A DNA stretch of 61,426 nucleotides. It comes from Bacteriovoracaceae bacterium. GTDB taxonomy: Bacteria > Bdellovibrionota > Bacteriovoracia > Bacteriovoracales > Bacteriovoracaceae. The notes beneath the pieces were generated by a model, which ran no database searches, was not told the origin of the DNA, and saw only the letters and a program-made list of their open reading frames with translations. A program made the translations under genes and the position numbers. Below, piece by piece: positions 16,979 through 23,926 of the stretch (positions are counted from its first letter, which is position 1; each line of letters starts with the position of its first letter). The DNA is taken from the NCBI GenBank assembly GCA_029865945.1, contig JARXAH010000076.1, positions 1-61,426 of the forward strand. Reading direction: 5' to 3'.

Positions 16979-18049
16979 CTAAAAGGGTGGCCGTTTGATT
17001 GCAAATCCCATCGTCAAACTTGCCTGATTTGCCTTGGACTCATCAATTTCGAATGTTTTATTCATAACATTTCCACAAACTTCTGCCGTAACATTTATTT
17101 GTGCTTTTCTCTGTTTACTATTCCAATTTGATTCAGCAATTTCATAGCGCATCTCTATTATACTATCTTGTTTGAGATTCCAGGTTTCATTTCCATCAAG
17201 AGATCTAACAAGCCCCCATTCAGAATAAATATGGTCCCACACATTAATCCTATATTTACTCAAATTATGAAACGAAATAATCCCTACTTCATTGCACTTT
17301 CGATCTGGAACAAATATTTCAATATTTTTTGATCCGTAAGGTAAACGAGAAACATCAAACAAACTTATTTTTGGAAATAAGTCCCCATCTACATTTCCTT
17401 CGCTAAACACTTGTCCGCTAAACATGCGCACAAAATTTGATCCTGATTGCTCAGTTATCAAATTAAAACCTCTTGCTATCGCGTAACTCACTTCATGAAA
17501 ATCACTAACTGCTTGCCCTCTCGCATCCAACTTTTCATAAAGATCATTATCACGCAGAATAATCAGTTCTTTTTTTCCAAACATAGCCTCAGATTCTTCC
17601 GGTTCTATCCAATTGACTAATTGCTTGTACTCGCAGTTTTGATCAATAGAAAATAACGAGAAATCTTTTGTTCGCTCCAAAATATGTTTACCACTGTTTT
17701 GAATCCTTCCAGGTGCATTGTAAAACTCATAAGCAAGTCGCAATTGATTTGCTAAGCGAGGCGAGGTCTGTGCTACTTTCTCTACTGCTTTATTAAAATA
17801 ATCTTCCTTACTCCATGTTGGATTGCTAAAAAATCGAGTTCGCTGACGCTCTTTAATCAGATGGTCCCTGATTTCCTTCAGATCATAAAATTCAAACTGC
17901 AGCTGCCCATTAAGAGGTGTTCCACAGTATTGAATTCCACCTCCATTTCCTCCTCCATGGCCTTCTTTTGCAATGGTAATACTAGAAAAAGAAATGGTAG
18001 CAATAAGTAGAAAGAAGTGGGCAAATTTGCCGTAAACTAAACTCATCAT
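16979..18049 (-). CDS. Secreted protein with Gly-rich N-terminus, unknown
   Basis: The 356-residue protein has a signal peptide (FLLIATISFSSITIA) followed by KEGHGGGNGGGIQYCG. A central segment SDFHEVSYAIARGFNLITEQ resembles the FHELLG segment of the 12524-13537 product, and both have a glycine-rich block after the signal. They may be members of a lineage-specific exported family. There is no complete zinc-protease motif. It probably shares a transcript with the 69-residue gene 46 bp upstream. AGGA precedes the start. Confidence 0.65.
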   Translation of the reverse strand: MMSLVYGKFAHFFLLIATISFSSITIAKEGHGGGNGGGIQYCGTPLNGQLQFEFYDLKEIRDHLIKERQRTRFFSNPTWSKEDYFNKAVEKVAQTSPRLANQLRLAYEFYNAPGRIQNSGKHILERTKDFSLFSIDQNCEYKQLVNWIEPEESEAMFGKKELIILRDNDLYEKLDARGQAVSDFHEVSYAIARGFNLITEQSGSNFVRMFSGQVFSEGNVDGDLFPKISLFDVSRLPYGSKNIEIFVPDRKCNEVGIISFHNLSKYRINVWDHIYSEWGLVRSLDGNETWNLKQDSIIEMRYEIAESNWNSKQRKAQINVTAEVCGNVMNKTFEIDESKANQASLTMGFAIKRPPF

Positions 18050-18082
18050 ATTTTTCCTTTTATTGAACTTTCTATTGTTTCT

Positions 18083-18114
18083 GTGTTTCAGTGTTTCAGT
18101 GTTTCAGTGTTTTA
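18083..18114. repeat. 8-bp tandem repeat GTGTTTCA, about 3.5 copies
   Basis: Three perfect copies and one imperfect copy of GTGTTTCA span the 3' end and stop codon of the leftward gene ending at 18096. The unit is not a multiple of three, so copy-number slippage would change the reading frame and C-terminus of that protein. Confidence 0.75.
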
Positions 18115-18305
18115 GTTTCTAAATGACATTTTTTCAGTGAAGCATTTGCAATATCTTCAAAAGAAGCATTAAGAGGATCTGCTCCTAGTTCATAGTAGAC
18201 ACCATCAACTAGGAGCTCTTGCTTTTTAACGGAGTAAATATCATGAGAATGAATAATCATCTCTTTATTTTGTAACAATATTTCTAAATACGGTGGAGCG
18301 ATCAT
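18096..18305 (-). CDS. Small protein with repeat-encoded C-terminus
   Basis: The 69-residue frame (MIAPPYLEILLQNKEMIIHS...) has no signal peptide or recognised domain. Its last codons (KTLKH, stop) are encoded by an 8-bp tandem repeat. A related start, IIAPPYMEHF, occurs in a broken frame just upstream at 18317-18418, so this looks like one of two diverged copies. It precedes a secreted-protein gene on the same strand by 46 bp. Coding status is moderately supported; no clear ribosome binding site was seen. Confidence 0.45.
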   Translation of the reverse strand: MIAPPYLEILLQNKEMIIHSHDIYSVKKQELLVDGVYYELGADPLNASFEDIANASLKKCHLETKTLKH

Positions 18306-18675
18306 GATTATTCAACCTAGAATTTTCTGATACTAATGGGAGTCTTAAATACGACAACAGTTATGAGAAAGGCAATCTTTATTGGAACAAAGTGCTCCAT
18401 GTATGGTGGAGCAATTATACCAAACCAAATGGCGATGGGTATAAACGACCGGGTTCATTTTTTCTAGGTCTAATGAGGTAGCAAATTATAAAACTTACTA
18501 AGGAACTCCTTACTATAGAAATTTTTTGAAAGATTAAAACAATTTTATTTTATTCTCAGAAATTACCATTCTCAAAGCAACAAGGTGAATAGTTGAGCAG
18601 TTTCGAATCCCTTAACATTGACGGTGGACTATACTTTTTTTCTATTAATGTGTTAAAGATTATTTTTCATTTTCC
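18306..18675. other. Gene-poor region with a degenerate MIAPPY-like frame
   Basis: From 18418 to a TAG at 18317 (minus strand) a 33-residue frame starts IIAPPYMEHFVPIKIAF. Its opening matches the MIAPPYLE start of the adjacent small gene, but the ATG is ATA. It is probably a remnant of a second copy. Nothing else was recognised in the remaining 250 bp. Confidence 0.4.
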
Positions 18676-18871
18676 GTAACTACCTAGGTCCCTCGTAAAT
18701 TTCGCCACTCTACATTTCGATCCAAATCGTTGGATCGAAACCCTTCGGAATCCACGTATGGGATTCCTCAATCTGCGGCTTGCCAGGAGCAAGCCTCGAA
18801 ACGTCGTCCCTCGACTGTGCTTTGGCACACTCTCGACGTGACGAAATTTCCAGAGGGCCTTAGGCAGTTAC
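18676..18871. repeat. 196-bp inverted-repeat element with internal hairpins
   Basis: The outer arms of about 30 bp are imperfect inverted repeats. The left begins GTAACTACCTAGGTCCCTCG and the right is the complement of GTAACTGCCTAAGGCCCTCT, both running into AAATTTCG. Inside are at least three hairpins: TTTCGATCC with GGATCGAAA, GGAATCC with GGATTCC, and GGCTTGC with GCAAGCC, plus a CGTCG/CGACG stem. The architecture parallels the element at 1216-1391, but the sequence is unrelated. It has no plausible gene and is probably a MITE- or REP-like repeat. Confidence 0.6.
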
Positions 18872-19050
18872 AAAACCACGTAGGTAGATACCATTTTCCA
18901 TTATAAATGAGTAAGGCAGATGAAACGGCAAAATTCGTGCCTTTGAAATACGACATGATATACTGCGAAAATTAAAAAAAGATGTAACCAGAAATTATAA
19001 AAGTTTATTAAAAAAATAATATTACAGGACACTAGACAACAATTTCTAGA

Positions 19051-19161
19051 TTAGAGTGAGGCGACGATATAGCGGACCAACTTATCGTTGCGGATGTAAA
19101 CTAATTTTACCCATCGCCTTTTAGTTTTCATGGTGCGCATTCGTCTTCCACTTATAACCAT
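19051..19161 (-). CDS. Possible 36-aa basic small protein
   Basis: A leftward ATG at 19161 is preceded four bases away by the strong Shine-Dalgarno GGAGG. The frame (MVISGRRMRTMKTKRRWVKL..., ending YIVASL) has 36 residues with ten Arg/Lys. The frame continues upstream without a stop for several codons, so it may be the tail of a lost gene. No family is recognised. Confidence 0.3.
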   Translation of the reverse strand: MVISGRRMRTMKTKRRWVKLVYIRNDKLVRYIVASL

Positions 19162-19352
19162 ACGCCCTCCAAACCTTAAGTTTGTGGAACCTCAACCACT
19201 GCCCTGAAATCCAAATTCCAATAAGTATACAGCCTTACAAGATTCAAATTATGAACTTTTTGGCAAGAGTGTACGTTTAAAGAAATCAATATAGAAAAGC
19301 AATCGTCAATCTAGGCCTTTCGAGCAAAGAAAAAGAATTGAATCACGATAAG

Positions 19353-19626
19353 GATTATTTGGGATTACAAACTTGAGATGTGACGTCAAACGCAAGAGAA
19401 AGCTTTAAGGGCATATTGATTGGTAATTTGAGCTTTACTCCCTCGGAAGCAAACACGGCCATTCAAAAAGGTTTGATCGATGCTGTGGCCTTTGGTCATC
19501 ATTATGTGAGTAACCCAGATCTTGTCGAAAGAATCAAAAATGGAACGGCCATCGTTGGGCCTGATTAAAGTATTTATTTTTCTCAGGGTACGGCCGGTTA
19601 TACAGAGTACCCATTTAGAAATTGAT
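19353..19626 (+). pseudogene. Decayed second copy of the Old Yellow Enzyme gene 3' end
   Basis: This 274-bp stretch aligns without large gaps to 15866-16144, the last third of the Old Yellow Enzyme gene, with scattered substitutions (by eye roughly 90 percent identity). The FMN-site segment TPSEANTAIQKGLIDAVAFG is preserved. Two former codons are now stops (one after GLQT, one at PD), and no upstream part of the gene is present. It cannot encode a functional enzyme. It marks the far side of a segment of about 3.2 kb holding leftward secreted-protein genes and an inverted-repeat element. Confidence 0.85.
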
Positions 19627-19878
19627 AGTGGCGACATCGAGGAAACTTAAAACGGGCCCGCCAGCCGTCCGAAATCATTAACTTACGAAATTATGTGATT
19701 ACAAATTGATAGAAAATTCGCGCCTTTTTACAAATTTTACCATGACCATAAATTCATTAAATTTTTGATTGATTGGCCATTTCTTTGATGGCCTTCATAT
19801 AAATATTTCACCCAGATTGATAAATCCCACAAACTTATTGAAGATGATCACAATGACAATTTTCAATAAAGGAATTTG
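19627..19878. other. Intergenic region, nothing recognised
   Basis: About 250 AT-rich bases between the decayed copy and the next gene. No frame, hairpin or known site stood out beyond the AAAGGA ribosome binding site at the right edge. Confidence 0.4.
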
Positions 19879-20940
19879 ATGAACTTCTTTTGCGCTAAAT
19901 TTCCTTTCTCCATTGTTTTTATCTTATTTTTAAGTTTTATTAACTTAAGTCAACTCGTCCATGGCCAGGAAAGTATTATCTATAAATATCGAGATATCAT
20001 TAAGCTTAGCAATGAAAACGATAAAGAAATTTACTACGAACCAATCAAAAAATATCTTGGCGAACAATGCTTCAATGAATTAGCGGCATTTTATAAAAAT
20101 AAAAACAATAAATTTCAAATCTCTTTTCCTACCATGACACTTGCAAATTTCAATGAATCTTATGGAAAATTTCGCAACGGTCACCATAATTATTTTTACC
20201 ATTATACTTGGAAGAAGCGTGCAGATGACAAAACCAATTTCATATCACCTCAAACTGAGTATGGACGACTGATCGATGACTGCAATGTCAAATTTGCCGA
20301 ATACCCCAGTGATGCTGCGAAAATGAAAAACATCTATTTTGACTTACGTACTTGGGCAAATCATGAGTGCTTTTCCTCTGGCATTTTTGGTTTGCAAGGA
20401 ATTATTGATGATGAAGAATTTCCAAGTAATAAAGAATCAGGAAAATATGTAGGAGGACTTCTTTACGTCGCATCAAACCCTTATAGTTCGGCGGCTTATG
20501 GAGATTATTTAGTGACGTTTGAATATCAATCACAAAGTGTGATTTATAAATTAGAAAGCGATACTGCATTCATTGAAGAGATTAAAAATAAAATTGAGTC
20601 CAATCAAAAATTAAAGGATCAGATAAAATTGATTTCCTCCTGCAGTATTTCAAAAATTACTCACTTATTGCTAGAAGAAGCAGGAGTCGACTTAGTCTAC
20701 TACACATCCAATCCAGATATATGGAAGGCCGATAGTGAGAGGAAGATGAAAGACTTAGAAATTACTAAAATTGATGAACTTAATGAGCATGAAGAAAAAT
20801 TTTTGGGATGGTTTCATTTGTTAAACCCAGCAAAAATTAAATCCATGAAATTCCTAGAGATGAATACCAATTCAAAAAATAAATTAGAAATTGATCAAAA
20901 ATTAAAAAACGCTGGCAGAGAAAACGAAATTCTCAAATAA
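19879..20940 (+). CDS. Secreted protein with possible ADP-ribosyltransferase-like fold
   Basis: This 353-residue protein has a signal peptide (FSIVFILFLSFINLSQLVHG). Its mature part contains NYFYHYTWKKRAD and, some 110 residues later, GGLLYVASNPYSSAAYGDYL followed by VTFEY. A His strand, then G-x-LY-x-A-S/T-x-x-P-x-x-A-x-x-YG, resembles the H-Y-[E] core of ADP-ribosyltransferases and RES-type toxins. This is a weak motif match; the third catalytic residue cannot be placed with confidence. If correct it could be an exported effector. The ATG at 19879, after AAAGGA, is chosen over a TTG one codon upstream. It is transcribed alone. Confidence 0.6.
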   Translation: MNFFCAKFPFSIVFILFLSFINLSQLVHGQESIIYKYRDIIKLSNENDKEIYYEPIKKYLGEQCFNELAAFYKNKNNKFQISFPTMTLANFNESYGKFRNGHHNYFYHYTWKKRADDKTNFISPQTEYGRLIDDCNVKFAEYPSDAAKMKNIYFDLRTWANHECFSSGIFGLQGIIDDEEFPSNKESGKYVGGLLYVASNPYSSAAYGDYLVTFEYQSQSVIYKLESDTAFIEEIKNKIESNQKLKDQIKLISSCSISKITHLLLEEAGVDLVYYTSNPDIWKADSERKMKDLEITKIDELNEHEEKFLGWFHLLNPAKIKSMKFLEMNTNSKNKLEIDQKLKNAGRENEILK

Positions 20941-21080
20941 ATCATGATTTGACATAATTCAAAAGGGTCGCGTTTACTCTAAAATGCCCATGCAATTTCG
21001 CCCCTTTCTAATTTGGATTTGCCGACTCAACCATTTAAAAAAAATACAACTGCTTTCTGATGTTTTTCAACCAACTGAGA

Positions 21081-21764
21081 TTAAATCGGCAAACGTGTAT
21101 TTTGAAACTTATTGTATCGCCCTTTCTTGAAAACATGGGCCTGCCCACAGACAAATGTATGACTACTATTGATGACGATTCCACTTTTTTCATCAGTTGC
21201 AATAATGGAACAATTACTTTTCTCACTCAAGAATTTTGATCGGAGCACAAGACTATTAATCATAGTGGAAGTCGGATCAAAATGCGGAAAAAACTCAAAC
21301 GGATAGAGTCCAGCACCTTTATCGCTGGAAAGTGTTTTATAAATTTCCTTTTCATGAGGATCATTTGACATACTCGAGATGTCTTTACCAAGCACCATAG
21401 CACCGGCGCTCACCCCAATGATGGCGATGTTTTTAATTTTTTCTTTTAGGGTTTGAAAAAGTCCTATATTTTGCAGCGTTTTTAAAAAAGGTGTGACTTC
21501 TCCACCTGAAAAATAAAGCAAATCAGATTGAAAAATACTTTCTAAAATCATTTCAGGATTACCTTGATGCAAAGGACAGTAATTAAATACTTCCACATCT
21601 AGCTTTTCAAAATGCATGCTAATTTTTTTGAAATCCCTTAAATTTTTTTCTCTATCCGCGGGTAAATAGCTTAAGCTTTTCGGCTTAGTGGGTAGTTGTT
21701 GAAAAAATTGTTTTTCCACATCAAGCGAGGAATTGGTATCACTCATTAAAAGTATGTTCATCAT
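21081..21764 (-). CDS. pepE: Peptidase E-like dipeptidase (family S51)
   Basis: The 227-residue protein fits peptidase E, a cytoplasmic serine dipeptidase that removes N-terminal Asp from dipeptides. It has the LLYFSGGEVTPFLKTL block and the nucleophile elbow IIGVSAGAMVLGKDI, where Ser is catalytic, then a late FVCGQAHVF. Length matches the family (about 230 residues). Cyanophycinase-like S51 members are the alternative, but they are longer. No operon partner is evident. Confidence 0.8.
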   Translation of the reverse strand: MMNILLMSDTNSSLDVEKQFFQQLPTKPKSLSYLPADREKNLRDFKKISMHFEKLDVEVFNYCPLHQGNPEMILESIFQSDLLYFSGGEVTPFLKTLQNIGLFQTLKEKIKNIAIIGVSAGAMVLGKDISSMSNDPHEKEIYKTLSSDKGAGLYPFEFFPHFDPTSTMINSLVLRSKFLSEKSNCSIIATDEKSGIVINSSHTFVCGQAHVFKKGRYNKFQNTRLPI

Positions 21765-21957
21765 TCTATCATTTTATCGTATCAATTTAGAAACCTTATG
21801 CGATCATTGGGGAGCTCGTATTTTTTCATTTCTATTGTGAAATAAAAAGTGAATCCTGACCATAGAAGATTGGCTTCCGGTTTTTTCGCCCACTGTCCCC
21901 CAGTTCTTATTCGGAAAATGGATTTATGAAATTAGACTATTCATTGCAATTCCTATT

Positions 21958-22689
21958 TTAGGATTCGATACCACAGCATCTTTTAAATTTTTTTCCACTT
22001 CCGCAATCACATGAAGAATTTTTTGAAGGCCGGCTGAGTTCGAATTTAGAAGGAGATGACTGAAGCAAGGCCTTTTGATTATTTTGCAATCTTAAAACGG
22101 CCAGTTGTTTTTTTATCAAGGGAAATCCATACTCCCAGGAGCGCTGCAACTCATCAAGTACTCCAAGAATTTCCTCTTTGCGTTTTTCAAAGTCTTCTGG
22201 CAGATAATCTAAAAACTCGTATAAACTCACTTCCAAATCTTGAAGATCGAACAAAGCTTCAAGGGCAGCTTCATCGGTAAAGTCTTCGATCTGCTCATCA
22301 GCATCCACAAGAGTCAAAAAACAAGTTAATTCATCACACCTCGCTTCTACTACGCGAGCAATCTCGTCTCCCTTTAAATCCTTCGGCAAAGGAGAAAAAA
22401 TATTTGGAGTCTGCTCCGTATCGATTAATGAGTTCCAACACAATAAAAACTGACCATAAAATCTCGTTGCCTGATCTTTATCAGCAAAAGAAATTTCATC
22501 AAGAGTTTCGTCGACTGGATTTTGAGAAATGGATTCAAGAATTTGTGAAGGTGGAACGAATTCAACATTAATGATTGCGCCTAGAACCAAGGCCTTAACC
22601 TCGTAAAGTGAAAGTTTCGTCCCGACCTCCTTAAGCAAGCATTCTAAATTATCATCACCAAGATAAGTGTCCGTGGCCGGATTGAGCAT
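21958..22689 (-). CDS. UPF0149/YecA-like protein with C-terminal SEC-C motif
   Basis: The 243-residue protein (from the ATG at 22689, supported by AAAGGA upstream) has an acidic helical domain reminiscent of UPF0149/YecA. It ends with SCDCGSGKKFKRCCG, a SEC-C zinc-binding motif like the SecA tail. SEC-C proteins often dock to ribosomes or SecB-like partners, but the role here is unknown. The longer frame to 22749 adds 20 residues without a ribosome binding site and is not preferred. It appears monocistronic. Confidence 0.75.
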   Translation of the reverse strand: MLNPATDTYLGDDNLECLLKEVGTKLSLYEVKALVLGAIINVEFVPPSQILESISQNPVDETLDEISFADKDQATRFYGQFLLCWNSLIDTEQTPNIFSPLPKDLKGDEIARVVEARCDELTCFLTLVDADEQIEDFTDEAALEALFDLQDLEVSLYEFLDYLPEDFEKRKEEILGVLDELQRSWEYGFPLIKKQLAVLRLQNNQKALLQSSPSKFELSRPSKNSSCDCGSGKKFKRCCGIES

Positions 22690-22749
22690 AAATGTCCTTT
22701 GTAACTTTAAAAGAGAAATCATTATGACAGAAAATTTTCCGTAAATCAC

Positions 22750-23085
22750 TCAAAACAAAACAAAACCAAACAAAACAAAAAGAGACTGGAGTAGAATGCA
22801 AGATATGGCCGCTATGAGAGAAATACTGCTTCAGTGATTAGTTTTCATAAATTACAACTGTGAAGAATCCAAATTCAGCTTGAAATTTAAAAATCATTAA
22901 GGGAAAAAATTTAAATATAAAACTTTTTTGTATTTTTTTTATTACAAATTAACTTGTGGGTAATAGTAAGGCGCTAGAGTACTCGACACACACTCTCAAT
23001 GCTGGTTTCAGTTATGATGCTGAATGGATTTAGCAATTAGAAAACCATAGTACGCGCCGTAAGGCGAATACGTAGGAGTAGCACC
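22750..23085. other. Intergenic region with CAAAA-type short repeats
   Basis: The first 40 bp (around 22747-22790) consist of irregular CAAAA repeats upstream of the SEC-C gene. Near 23055-23070 is a small hairpin GCGCC-GTAA-GGCG just before a short rightward frame. No gene is visible between them. Confidence 0.45.
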
Positions 23086-23211
23086 ATGAAAAGATTAATT
23101 AATGCTATGACTGATTTATTTTTTATTATTGGCCGGTTAAGTTCGCTTGGCCACGCTCAAAAATTTCAGAAAGATTCACCCAGGTTGTCGAGCTTTGAAT
23201 TCAGCAGATGA
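23086..23211 (+). CDS. Possible 41-aa truncated secreted peptide
   Basis: An ATG at 23086 with a well placed AGGAG seven bases upstream opens a 41-residue frame. Residues 1-25 look like a signal peptide ending in LGHAQ, but only about 16 residues follow before the TGA. It may be an intact small exported peptide or, more likely, the surviving 5' end of a larger secreted-protein gene. Confidence 0.35.
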   Translation: MKRLINAMTDLFFIIGRLSSLGHAQKFQKDSPRLSSFEFSR

Positions 23212-23251
23212 ATGGCGAAAAGCTTCGTTTTTGAAATTACGGCCTATTTAT

Positions 23252-23614
23252 CTACGCAGACATTTTCCCTATTTTCTTAACGACACTTTTTAAAACAGCA
23301 CTAACCCCATGTTGGGTATCCAGGTTGCTATAGATTTTAATGAGACGATCAATGGTGAAATGACCAAGGTGATGATTCTTGATTCGGCTAATATCACTAG
23401 GATTTACACCAGTAACTTTTTCTACGTCGGTTAGGCTCATACCTTTACGGTCAATAAGCTGAGCAATATAAGTACAAAACTCAAACTTTAATAACTGGTC
23501 GGCCGATGGGTTTTTCCCAAGAATTCCAACAACAAGATCTTCATCTATGTCTTCAACGATAAATTCCTGATTATCAAAATAATCATCGGGGATTGCATTT
23601 TTCTTTCTTTTCAT
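23252..23614 (-). CDS. HTH (XRE family) antitoxin-like protein
   Basis: The 120-residue protein has a central helix-turn-helix (LIDRKGMSLTDVEKVTGVNP, then SDISRIKNHHLGHFTIDRL) in an arrangement typical of HigA-like antitoxins with an N-terminal extension. Conserved features include the acidic N-terminus (VEDIDEDLV). It follows, by 15 bp on the same strand, a short toxin-sized frame broken by two stop codons. GAGG precedes the start. It is probably an antitoxin that has outlived its toxin; a stand-alone repressor is possible. Confidence 0.75.
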   Translation of the reverse strand: MKRKKNAIPDDYFDNQEFIVEDIDEDLVVGILGKNPSADQLLKFEFCTYIAQLIDRKGMSLTDVEKVTGVNPSDISRIKNHHLGHFTIDRLIKIYSNLDTQHGVSAVLKSVVKKIGKMSA

Positions 23615-23629
23615 AAAAACCTCTTTTCA

Positions 23630-23863
23630 TTAGTAAATGGTAACGACGGCAGAGGACTGATTAGTCATCAAATCAACCACCATTTTTAATTTTTTATCAC
23701 CATTGTAAATATAAAATACATACCGATGCTCCACACTTTTCAAGCTCGCCATTTGAGCGATCGGGGTCTGAATCTATGTATTGAGCTGCTAAAAAAAAGA
23801 AACTACATCATTTTCAGTATAGTTATTTCTGGCGGGGCCTTCGTTATAATCTCGACCAAGCAT
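23630..23863 (-). pseudogene. Toxin-sized frame broken by two in-frame TAG codons
   Basis: One continuous frame of 78 codons runs from an ATG at 23863 to a TAA at 23630. It reads MLGRDYNEGPARNNYTENDV-VSFF, TAG, QLNT, TAG, then IQTPIAQMASLKSVEHRYVF and on to SSAVVTIY. A run of eight T precedes the first TAG. Size, position and strand directly before an antitoxin gene suggest a former toxin, though its family is not identified. The distal part (MASLKSVEHRY..., 40 codons from 23752) could still be translated on its own. Confidence 0.5.
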
Positions 23864-23926
23864 TGGCAATTTTGACAATAATCAATAATCAATAATCAAT
23901 GATTTAGATGGACACTGATCCATGGT

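Noticed and set aside
18768-18956. 62-residue frame across the inverted-repeat element
   Set aside because: Its residues are dictated by hairpin sequence; no ribosome binding site and no protein-like composition.
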